NCBI GenBank assembly: GCA_015709205.1
Contig: JACCQO010000032.1
Coordinates: 1-36,175 of the forward strand
Length of the DNA: 36,175 nucleotides
Direction: 5' to 3'
Origin: Desulfovibrionaceae bacterium
Lineage (GTDB): Bacteria; Desulfobacterota; Desulfovibrionia; Desulfovibrionales; Desulfovibrionaceae
In this document: one piece after another, positions 22,415-29,841 of the stretch
Layout: every line of letters starts with the position of its first letter
Position numbering within the stretch: the first letter of the stretch is position 1
Notes under the pieces: model-generated
Told to the model about the DNA's origin: nothing
What the model saw: the letters and a program-made list of their open reading frames with translations, nothing else
Database searches by the model: none
Program-made: the position numbers and the translations under genes

Positions 22415-23812
22415 ATGGCCGGACACGGCTTCAGCCTCGAACCTGTTCAAGTGGCCCCGGTGCACACCGCGCACCGGTGCATCGCGACCCGGATTCCGGT
22501 GCCGGAATCCGTACCCCTGCTCAAGGAAATGGAGGAGCTGGAGTCGCGCTCCATGCACGGCCAGCTCCCCGTGATCTGGGACCGCGCCGAGGGCTTCCAG
22601 GTGCACGACGCCTGGGGCAACACCTGGATCGACTTCACCTCGACCATCTTCGTGACCAACGCGGGCCACGGCAACCCGCGCATCCTCGCGGCCCTGCGCG
22701 ACGTGCTCGACCGCCCGCTGCTGCACACCTACACCTATTCCTCGCCCCAGCGCATCGCCTACCTGAAGAAGCTCATCGCCGTGACGCCGCCGCAGTTCCA
22801 GAAGGCGTTCTTCCTTTCGGCGGGCACCGAGGCCACGGAATGCGCGCTCAAGCTGATGCGCCTGCACGGTTGGAAGGCGGGCAAGAAGCGCCCCGGCGTG
22901 GTCTGCTTCGAGGGCAACTGGCACGGCCGCACCCTGGGCGCGCAGATGATGGGCTACAACCCGGCGCAGAAGGAGTGGATCGGGTATCTCGATCCGAACA
23001 TCCACCACCTGCCGTTCCCCTATCCCTGGCGCGAGGAGGCCATGGCCGATCCGGCCGGGTACTTCCGCAAGGGCATGGACGCGCTGCTGGCCGAAAAGGG
23101 CCTGGATCCGGACACGGACCTGTGCGGCTTCATGCTTGAAACCTTCCAGGGCTGGGGCGCGGTCATGTATCCGCCCGCCTTCGTGCAGGAGGTGGAGCGG
23201 TTCGCGCGCGCCCACGACATGGTCCTGACCTTCGACGAGATGCAGTCCGGCTTCGGCCGCACGGGCGAGTTCTTCGGCTACATGCACTACGGCGTCGAGC
23301 CGGACCTGCTCTGCCTGGGCAAGGGCGCGGCCAGCGGCGTGCCCCTGTCCATCGTTCTGGGTTCGGCCGAGCTGATGGACCTGCCGGACGTCGGCTCCAT
23401 GAGCTCCACGCACTCGGCCAACCCGCTGGTCTGCGCCGCGGGGCTGGCCAACCTCACGGCCTTGCTGGACGACGGCATCTTCGAGAACGGCCGCGCCCTG
23501 GGCCCGCTGTTCCACGCCAGGCTGAACGAGCTGCGCGCGCGCTTCCCCCGGCACATCTCGCACATCCTGGGCACGGGCATGGTCGCCGGCGTGGTCTGCC
23601 GGGGCGAGGGCGGCAAGCCGCTCTCCGAGCTCTGCGACCGCGTGGCCGTGGAGGCCATGCGCCGCGGGGTGCTGGTGGTGCACACGGGCCGCGAGTCCAT
23701 CAAGCTGGCCCCGCCCCTGTGCATCACCGAGGAGGCCCTGCTCGAGGGCGTGCAGGTCGTCGCGGAGTGCTTCGCGGACTGCATCGCGGAGTTGGAAGGG
23801 GAGGGCGCATGA
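22415..23812 (+). CDS. Class III PLP-dependent aminotransferase
   Basis: A 465-residue aminotransferase of the class III (ornithine / glutamate-1-semialdehyde) group. The PLP lysine is K303 in LCLGKGAASG; the pyridine-binding aspartate is D274 in LTFDEMQSGFGRTG; SAGTEATECALKL binds the phosphate. The start at 22415 has CAAGGAG upstream and is preferred to one 33 bases earlier. The gene overlaps the next by four bases (ATGA). In this cluster it probably installs an amino group on the sugar or a sugar precursor. Class III enzymes are less usual in surface-sugar pathways than DegT-type ones. Confidence 0.87.
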   Translation: MAGHGFSLEPVQVAPVHTAHRCIATRIPVPESVPLLKEMEELESRSMHGQLPVIWDRAEGFQVHDAWGNTWIDFTSTIFVTNAGHGNPRILAALRDVLDRPLLHTYTYSSPQRIAYLKKLIAVTPPQFQKAFFLSAGTEATECALKLMRLHGWKAGKKRPGVVCFEGNWHGRTLGAQMMGYNPAQKEWIGYLDPNIHHLPFPYPWREEAMADPAGYFRKGMDALLAEKGLDPDTDLCGFMLETFQGWGAVMYPPAFVQEVERFARAHDMVLTFDEMQSGFGRTGEFFGYMHYGVEPDLLCLGKGAASGVPLSIVLGSAELMDLPDVGSMSSTHSANPLVCAAGLANLTALLDDGIFENGRALGPLFHARLNELRARFPRHISHILGTGMVAGVVCRGEGGKPLSELCDRVAVEAMRRGVLVVHTGRESIKLAPPLCITEEALLEGVQVVAECFADCIAELEGEGA

Positions 23813-24258
23813 TCACCGCCACGCGCCATACGGGCATCGTGGTCCGCGATCTGGAGCGGTCCCTGGCCTTCTACCGCGACATGCTGGGCCTGAAGGAATG
23901 GAAGCGCGCCACGGAAGAGGGCGCGTTCATCGAGACCCTGGTGGGGCTGCCCGGCGCGCGGCTGGAGTGGGTCAAGCTGAAGGCCCCGGACGGCTCGCTC
24001 CTGGAACTGCTCCAGTACCATTCGCACCCCCTGGCCGAGGAGGACCTCGTGGTCGCGGACGCCCCGGCCAACCGGCTGGGCTGCTCGCACGTGGCCTTCA
24101 CCGTGGCCGACGCCGCGGCGGTGCACGCGGCGATGACCAGGGCCGGGCTCCACTGCGTCTCCGGGCCCCTGGCCTCGCCGGACGGGGCCGTGCGCGTCCT
24201 GTACTGCCACGACCCGGACGGGGTCATCGTGGAAATCGTCGAGGAGGTGGGGGCATGA
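23809..24258 (+). CDS. VOC-family (glyoxalase-like) protein
   Basis: A 149-residue vicinal-oxygen-chelate protein with two beta-alpha-beta-beta-beta modules: HTGIVVRDLERSLAFYRDMLGL at the start, then CSHVAFTVADAAAVHAAM, ending PDGVIVEIVE. Candidate metal ligands are H8, a mid-protein E, H at the start of module two and the last E. The family includes epimerases, isomerases and lyases; a sugar-chain epimerisation or isomerisation step would fit. Start and stop codons overlap both neighbours (ATGA), so it is tightly co-translated. Confidence 0.78.
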   Translation: MITATRHTGIVVRDLERSLAFYRDMLGLKEWKRATEEGAFIETLVGLPGARLEWVKLKAPDGSLLELLQYHSHPLAEEDLVVADAPANRLGCSHVAFTVADAAAVHAAMTRAGLHCVSGPLASPDGAVRVLYCHDPDGVIVEIVEEVGA

Positions 24259-25091
24259 GCGCGCCGCGCATCGGCTTCATGCAGGGGCGGCTGTCGCCGC
24301 TGGTGGACGGCAGGATCCAGGCCTTTCCGCGCGAGCACTGGCGCGAGGAGTTCCCGGCGGCCAAGGCGCTGGGGCTGGGCCTCATGGAATGGACCATGGA
24401 CCAGGAACTGATCTTCGCCAATCCGCTGCTGCGGCCCGAGGGGCGCAAGGAGATCGGCGGCCTGGCCGAGGCCAACGGGGTCACGGTGGCCAGCCTCACG
24501 GGCGACAACTTCATGCAGGCCCCGTTCTGGAAGGCCGAGGCCACGGAACGCGAGGCCCTGCTGGCCACGGCGGCCTTCGTGCTCGAATGCTGCGCCGGAT
24601 TCGGCGTGCGCTGGGTGGTGGTGCCCCTGGTGGACAACGGGTCCGTGGATTCGGCCGAGGCGGCCGAGAACCTGGCCGACGGCCTGGAACAGCTCGCGCC
24701 GCTGCTCTCCGCCGACCGCGTGGGCATCGCCTTCGAGTCCGACCTTGGGCCGCAGGAACTGGCGCGGTTCATGGAGGGGCTGGATCCGGCGCTCTTCGGC
24801 GTGAACTACGACATCGGCAACAGCGCGGCCCTGGGCTTCGACCATCGCGAGGAGATCGCGGCCTACGGCGCGCGCATCGTCAACGTGCACGTCAAGGACC
24901 GGCTGCGCGGCGGCACCACCGTGCCCCTGGGCCAGGGCGCGGCGGACCTGGAAGGCTGCGCCGCGACCCTGCTGGAAGCCGGGTACGCGGGCAACTGGAT
25001 TCTGCAAACCGCGCGCGCGGCCGACGGCGACCACGCCGGGGCCCTGGCGCGCTACCGCGACATGGTGCTCGGCTGGCTGCAAGGGGCCTAG
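24255..25091 (+). CDS. Sugar phosphate isomerase/epimerase-like TIM barrel
   Basis: A 278-residue protein of the xylose-isomerase-like AP-endonuclease-2 fold. Metal-binding positions appear as E in IAFESDLG, D in NYDIGNSA, and H/D in NVHVKDR, followed by PLGQGAADLEG. The family isomerises or epimerises sugars and inositols. It starts inside the VOC gene stop (ATGA overlap). Confidence 0.8.
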   Translation: MSAPRIGFMQGRLSPLVDGRIQAFPREHWREEFPAAKALGLGLMEWTMDQELIFANPLLRPEGRKEIGGLAEANGVTVASLTGDNFMQAPFWKAEATEREALLATAAFVLECCAGFGVRWVVVPLVDNGSVDSAEAAENLADGLEQLAPLLSADRVGIAFESDLGPQELARFMEGLDPALFGVNYDIGNSAALGFDHREEIAAYGARIVNVHVKDRLRGGTTVPLGQGAADLEGCAATLLEAGYAGNWILQTARAADGDHAGALARYRDMVLGWLQGA

Positions 25092-25129
25092 CCCCGCAAC
25101 GGCCGCGCACGGCGCGGAAAGGAGGGCGC

Positions 25130-25918
25130 ATGGAACTCGGACTCGCAGGCCGGACCGTGGTGGTCACGGGCTCCTCGCGCGGCATCGGGCTGGCCGTGGC
25201 CCGGGCCTTTCTGCGCGAGGACGCCGTGGTCGTGCTCACCGGGCGGACCACCGGGCCCCTGGAACACGCCGCGCGCGCCCTGGGCGCGGAATTCGGGCAG
25301 GCCAACGTGGCCTCGTTCGCGGGCGACCTGGCCGATCCCACGGCCGTGGCCCGGCTGGCGGCCACGGTGCGCCAGCGCTTCGGCTCCCTGGACCACCTGG
25401 TGGCCAACGTCGGCTCGGGCCGCTCCGTGCCGCCGCTGGCCGAGGACGCGGCCGAGATGCGGCGCATGCTGGAGATCAACCTGCTCACGGCCCAGACCGC
25501 CGCGGCCGGGCTCCTGCCCCTGCTGCGCGAGACCGCGGCCTCCGGCGCGGACGCCTCCATCGTCTTCATCTCCTCCATCTGCGGTGAAGAGGCCCTGGGC
25601 TGCCCCGTGGCCTACGCCGCGGCCAAGGCCGCGCTCAACGCCTACGCCAAGAACATTTCCCGGCCCCTGGGCGCGGCGGGCGTGCGCGTCAACGTGCTCT
25701 CGCCGGGCAACGTCGTCTTTCCGGGCTCCACCTGGGAGGACAAGCTGGCCGCGGACGCCGAGGCCGTGGCCGCCATGCTCGCGCGCGAAGTGCCCCTGGG
25801 GCGGCTGGGCACGGACCGGGAGGTGGCCGACGTGGCCGTGTTCCTGGCCTCGGCCCGGGCCGCCTTCGTCACCGGCGCGGACTGGATCGTGGACGGCGGC
25901 CAGACCCGCGCGCTCTGA
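25130..25918 (+). CDS. Short-chain dehydrogenase/reductase
   Basis: A 262-residue classical SDR. The NAD(P) motif is TGSSRGIG (14-21). NVGSG replaces the usual NNAG. The catalytic serine is in FISSICG, and Tyr-Lys are in YAAAKAA. C-terminal GADWIVDGGQ is typical. GGAGGGCGC precedes the ATG. It probably oxidises or reduces a cluster intermediate. Confidence 0.85.
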   Translation: MELGLAGRTVVVTGSSRGIGLAVARAFLREDAVVVLTGRTTGPLEHAARALGAEFGQANVASFAGDLADPTAVARLAATVRQRFGSLDHLVANVGSGRSVPPLAEDAAEMRRMLEINLLTAQTAAAGLLPLLRETAASGADASIVFISSICGEEALGCPVAYAAAKAALNAYAKNISRPLGAAGVRVNVLSPGNVVFPGSTWEDKLAADAEAVAAMLAREVPLGRLGTDREVADVAVFLASARAAFVTGADWIVDGGQTRAL

Positions 25919-25976
25919 CCGGACGTCCACTCTGACCTGACAAACCGGCGCGCCCGCGCGCCGTTGCGGAGACCAC

Positions 25977-26813
25977 ATGCATTCCGTGAAACAGGCTTTC
26001 GATCTCACCGGCCGCGTGGCCGTGATCACCGGCGGGGCCGGGCTGCTCGGCGTCAAACACGCCGAGGCCGTGGCCGAGATGGGCGGCTGTCCCGTTCTGC
26101 TGGACATCGACGAGGCCGCGGCGCGCGAGCGCGCCGCCGAGATCGCGGCGACCTTCGGCGTGCGCGCCCTGGGCCTGGCCGTGGACATCACCGCGCCCGA
26201 GGCCGTGGAGGACGCGGCCCGGCGCATCGAGGCCGAGTTCGGCCCGGTCTCCATCCTGATCAACAACGCGGCCAACAACCCCAAGATGGAGGACGCGGGC
26301 AAGAACGGCCCCACCTGGTCGCGGCTGGAGAACTTTCCCCTGGACGTCTGGAACGCGGACATCAGTGTGGGCCTCACGGGCGCGTTCCTGTGCAGCCGCG
26401 TGTTCGGCGCGGCCATGGCCGAACGCGGCGCGGGCGTGATCCTCAACGTGGCCTCGGACCTGGGCGTCATCGCCCCGGACCAGCGGCTCTACCGCGTGGA
26501 CGGCGCGCCGGAGCACGCCCAGCCCGTCAAGCCCGTGACCTATTCCGTGGTCAAGACCGGCCTCGTGGGCCTGACGCGCTACCTGGCCACCTACTGGGCC
26601 GGGCGCGGGGTGCGCGCCAACGCCATCAGCCCGGGCGGGGTCTTCAACGGCCAGGACGAGGCCTTCGTGGCCCGGCTGGCCAACCTTATCCCCATGGGCC
26701 GCATGGCCCGCAAGGACGAGTACAAGGCCGCCATCGTCTTCCTGGTCTCGGACGCTTCCTCCTACATGACCGGGGTGAACGTGGTCATCGACGGCGGCCG
26801 CACCTGCTGGTAG
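25977..26813 (+). CDS. Short-chain dehydrogenase/reductase, PtmA-like
   Basis: A 278-residue SDR with TGGAGLLG, INNAANNPKMED, SRLENFPLDVWN, NVASDLG, the active-site YSVVK and TGVNVVIDGG. The insertion between NNAA and the catalytic serine, with SRLEN, resembles PtmA, a flagellin-modification oxidoreductase of Campylobacter legionaminic-acid loci. This supports a role in nonulosonate-type sugar synthesis, possibly for flagellin. It starts 58 bases after the previous SDR. Confidence 0.82.
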   Translation: MHSVKQAFDLTGRVAVITGGAGLLGVKHAEAVAEMGGCPVLLDIDEAAARERAAEIAATFGVRALGLAVDITAPEAVEDAARRIEAEFGPVSILINNAANNPKMEDAGKNGPTWSRLENFPLDVWNADISVGLTGAFLCSRVFGAAMAERGAGVILNVASDLGVIAPDQRLYRVDGAPEHAQPVKPVTYSVVKTGLVGLTRYLATYWAGRGVRANAISPGGVFNGQDEAFVARLANLIPMGRMARKDEYKAAIVFLVSDASSYMTGVNVVIDGGRTCW

Positions 26814-26822
26814 CCTCGGTCC

Positions 26823-28094
26823 ATGGTCCAGCTTCCCCCCCTGCATGAGGCCGCCTACGACGCCATCGTCGCCCTGCACCTGGTGCACGGCGGCAGCTGG
26901 CACAAGCTGATCCGTTTCGTGGAGCGGCTGCGCGGCGAAGGGCTGCGCGCGGCCCTGCTGGTCTCGCGCGACGCGCCCCTGGGGCTGCAGGAGGGGGTGG
27001 ACTTCGACGCCGCCCTGGCCGAGCGGCTGGCCGGGCTGGACGTGCACGTCGTTTCCATGGAGACCATGCGCGCGGTGCTCGACGCGGTGCCCTGCCGGGT
27101 GGTGCTCTTCTGCGGCGGCGACGACACCAAGGGGGCCGCCGCGGGGCACCGGCTGCGGGATTTGGCGGCCCTGGCCCACGCGCGCGGGGCGCGGACCCTC
27201 CAGTTCAGCTACGTGATCGACGACTTTCAGTACGCCGGAACCACGGCCGTGGTCCTGCCGCATCCCGTGACCCTCTGGTTCGTGCTGCGCCACTACCGGC
27301 GCCATTCCTGCCGCGACCTGCCCGGGGCGCGGCGCATCTTTTTCGGCGGCAACCTGCTGGCCGCGCCGGTCTGCAACGCCTGGACCAGCACCGTGGCGGA
27401 CCGCGCAAGCCTGTTCGCCAAGTACGGCCTGGACCCGGAGCGGCCCACGTGCCTGTGGCTGCCCAACCGCAGCGACGGGGCCACGGGGGTCTACGGCGCG
27501 GTGCTGGACGCGGTGCGCGGGGCGGGCATGAACCTGCTCGTCAAGCTGCACCCGTGGGAATACAAGAACAAGGTCCACAAATTCGACCCGCGCTTCGGCG
27601 GGAGCGCGACCTCGGCGGACAAGTGGGGTTGCGCGGAGATCGAGGAGCGCGACGGCTCCTGGGCCCAGCGGTTCTGCGACGTGGCCGTGGTGGCCGGTTC
27701 GTCCGTGGCCCTGGAGATGCCGTTCTGGGAGCGGCCCGTGGCCTACGTGGACCCCTTCTATTGGTGCTTCGGCTTCGTGCGCTCCTGCGCCGTGCGCCTG
27801 GACCGCGTGGACCAGCTCGGCGGCCTGCTCGCCGGTCCGCCGCCGCACCCCTCGCCCGAGGACTACGCCGCGGCGCGTGGACGCATGCAGCCGCCGGGCG
27901 ACGCCGTCGAGCTGCACGTGGAGGCGGTCAAGGAAGTGCTGGAAATGCCGTCGGCCACGCCGCCCATCGGGAGCATGGCCGAGGTGGAGCGGCTCTTTGC
28001 GGGCAAGGTGCCGTGGTACGTGACCGCGATCGGGCGGCGCTGGGACCGGGTGGCCCGCTGGGCGCGCCTGGCACTGCGCAGCGCCGGACGCTGA
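26823..28094 (+). CDS. Putative GT-B-type glycosyltransferase
   Basis: A 423-residue soluble protein with GT-B-like features. NLLVKLHPWEYKNK resembles the K-x-HP motif of CDP-glycerol glycerophosphotransferase and KpsS/LipB-like capsule transferases. VVAGSSVALEMPFWERPVAYVD resembles the nucleotide-sugar-binding S...E...P motif. There is no signal peptide or membrane segment. As the last gene of the cluster, 9 bases after the SDR, it may transfer the CMP-activated sugar. The specific family is uncertain. Confidence 0.65.
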   Translation: MVQLPPLHEAAYDAIVALHLVHGGSWHKLIRFVERLRGEGLRAALLVSRDAPLGLQEGVDFDAALAERLAGLDVHVVSMETMRAVLDAVPCRVVLFCGGDDTKGAAAGHRLRDLAALAHARGARTLQFSYVIDDFQYAGTTAVVLPHPVTLWFVLRHYRRHSCRDLPGARRIFFGGNLLAAPVCNAWTSTVADRASLFAKYGLDPERPTCLWLPNRSDGATGVYGAVLDAVRGAGMNLLVKLHPWEYKNKVHKFDPRFGGSATSADKWGCAEIEERDGSWAQRFCDVAVVAGSSVALEMPFWERPVAYVDPFYWCFGFVRSCAVRLDRVDQLGGLLAGPPPHPSPEDYAAARGRMQPPGDAVELHVEAVKEVLEMPSATPPIGSMAEVERLFAGKVPWYVTAIGRRWDRVARWARLALRSAGR

Positions 28095-28165
28095 CCCGGT
28101 CCGCGCGCGTCCGGCCCGTAGCTGCATCCGGTCCGCACCGGGCCTGGGGCCCGCACCGCGGACGC

Positions 28166-28197
28166 AAAAAAGGGTTGCGGCCTGCGCCGCAACCCTT
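28166..28197 (-). terminator. Rho-independent terminator of tRNA-Pro
   Basis: AAGGGTTGCGGC (28170-28181) pairs with GCCGCAACCCTT (28186-28197) over a 4-base loop. On the minus strand the stem is followed by a T run (complement of 28166-28171). On the plus strand it may also stop the sugar cluster. Confidence 0.88.
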
Positions 28198-28206
28198 GGA
28201 ATTTTC

Positions 28207-28284
28207 TGGTCGGGATGGAGTGATTCGAACACTCGGCCTCAGCGTCCCGAACGCTGCGCTCTAACCAGACTGAGCCACATCCCG
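28207..28284 (-). tRNA. tRNA-Pro (anticodon CGG)
   Basis: Minus-strand cloverleaf with acceptor CGGGATG/CATCCCG, D-stem GCTC/GAGC, anticodon stem CAGCG/CGCTG with loop TTCGGGA (anticodon CGG), T-arm GAGTG-TTCGAAT-CACTC, discriminator A and an encoded CCA end. Confidence 0.95.
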
Positions 28285-28742
28285 ACTTGCGAGGCGAACT
28301 AGTTAACGGTTCTTTTGCCGTTTGGCAAGCCGAAGTGCGGCGGGAACGAAAAAAGTTTGCCGCCCGGCGCGTGGCGGACCGTCGGAACGAAAAAAGAGAT
28401 TTTATCATTTGTGTCCCCACGACAATTTATATAATCTCAATACCGTTCGAGAGGGATTCCCCGCCGCCCGCAAACCCGTGTCCGCGGCGGGCGGGCAACG
28501 CATTTTCGAAGTGCGCTCCGCCTGGTCGGCGCGGCGTGGGGGACACGGGCAGAAGCATGCCATTATATCGGAATGACGGAATATCGAATGAGGAGGCCCG
28601 CTGCGCCCGCCGGGCGCCGGGCCGCTTTGTTTCCCCCGGTCTGCCCGCTGTCCGGACCCGTGCGTTCCGGGGGGTGTCCGTTTCGGGCTCGTTCGACGCG
28701 AACTATTGAATACCGCTGGCATCCATCCGAAGGGAGCTCGTT
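28285..28742. other. Gap between tRNA-Pro and the chemotaxis operon
   Basis: This 458-base region holds the tRNA promoter at its left end and an A/T-rich block (28388-28445) with TATAAT at 28430-28435, but no well-spaced -35 element. Its right half is a GC-rich stretch with the ribosome binding site for cheB. A 58-codon frame from 28573 overlaps the cheB start but has no recognisable content. No flagellar-type promoter was found. Confidence 0.6.
28300..28328 (-). promoter_or_regulatory. Promoter of tRNA-Pro
   Basis: On the minus strand TTGCCA (28328-28323) and TAACTA (28305-28300) are separated by 17 bases, placing the start about 10 bases before the mature tRNA. Confidence 0.65.
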
Positions 28743-29801
28743 TTGATCACTGTGGTTGTTGTCGATGATTCGGCGTTCATGCGCAAGGCGCTGAGTTCGA
28801 TGCTGGAGAAGGACCCGGAGATCCGGGTCGTGGCCACGGCGCGCAATGGCGAAGAGGGGCTGGCGATGATCCGGGCCCACAATCCCGACGTCGTGACCAT
28901 GGACATCGAAATGCCCAAGATGGACGGGCTCACGGCGCTCCGGCACGTGATGATGGAGATGCCGCGGCCGGTGCTGATGATCAGCTCGCTGACCGTGGAG
29001 GGCGCGGAGGCCACGCTCAAGGCCCTGGAACTGGGGGCCGTGGACTTCATTCCCAAACAGCTTTCCAAGGTCTCGCTGGACATCGTCAAGATCGAGGACG
29101 ACCTGCGCCACAAGGTCAAGCTCATCGCCCGGCGCAAGTTCCGCGCGCCCGTGGCCAGGGCCGCGCGCCGGCCCGGCGTGGCCCCGGCCGCGCCCCGGGC
29201 TGCGGTCGTCCGGCCCACGGGCGCGGCCCGGCGCGACGTGGTGGCCATCGGCGTGTCCACGGGCGGCCCGCCGGCCGTGCAGAAGGTGCTCTCGGCCCTG
29301 CCCAAGGATTTCCCGGCCGGCATCGTCATCGCCCAGCACATGCCCGCGGCCTTTACCGGGCCGTTCGCCAAGCGGCTGGACGGGGTCTGCCAGATCACGG
29401 TCAAGGAGGCCGAGACCGGCGACGTGCTCCGGCCCGGCACGGCCTACGTGGCCCCGGGCGGCCAGCATCTGACCATCTCCCAGAAGGTCAGCCGCATCGA
29501 GCTGAACGTCAGCCGCGAGCCCACCTCGGCCATCTACAAGCCCTCGGCCAGCGTGCTCATCGAGTCCGTGGCCAACGGGGTGGGACGGCGGGCCCTGGGC
29601 GTGGTGCTCACGGGCATGGGCAGCGACGGCCTGGAGGGCGTGCGCGTGCTCAAGCAGAAGGGCGGCCGGGCCCTGGCCCAGAGCGACGCCACCTGCGTGG
29701 TCTACGGCATGCCCAAGGCCATCGTGGACGAGGGGCTGGCCGACGAGGTCGTGGACATCGACGAGATGGCCGGGGCGATCATGTCCAATCTGTACGAGTA
29801 G
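28743..29801 (+). CDS. cheB: Chemotaxis protein-glutamate methylesterase CheB
   Basis: A 352-residue response regulator that demethylates or deamidates chemoreceptors. The receiver domain (1 to about 120) has D8-D9, phospho-acceptor D54 (VTMDIEMPKMDG) and K105. After an Ala/Pro/Arg-rich linker (about 135-163), the methylesterase domain carries the catalytic triad S172 (GVSTGGP), H199 (AQHMPAAFTG) and D295 (GMGSDG). The start is a TTG codon at 28743 with AAGGGAG a few bases upstream, giving the exact family N terminus. First gene of the chemotaxis operon. Confidence 0.94.
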   Translation: MITVVVVDDSAFMRKALSSMLEKDPEIRVVATARNGEEGLAMIRAHNPDVVTMDIEMPKMDGLTALRHVMMEMPRPVLMISSLTVEGAEATLKALELGAVDFIPKQLSKVSLDIVKIEDDLRHKVKLIARRKFRAPVARAARRPGVAPAAPRAAVVRPTGAARRDVVAIGVSTGGPPAVQKVLSALPKDFPAGIVIAQHMPAAFTGPFAKRLDGVCQITVKEAETGDVLRPGTAYVAPGGQHLTISQKVSRIELNVSREPTSAIYKPSASVLIESVANGVGRRALGVVLTGMGSDGLEGVRVLKQKGGRALAQSDATCVVYGMPKAIVDEGLADEVVDIDEMAGAIMSNLYE

Positions 29802-29841
29802 GGGGGCGGAGCGGGCTGAGCCCGTCCCGGGACTTCAAGCA

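Noticed and set aside
28573-28746. 58-codon frame overlapping the cheB start
   Set aside because: No ribosome binding site and no recognisable content; arginine- and proline-rich as expected of noncoding GC-rich DNA.
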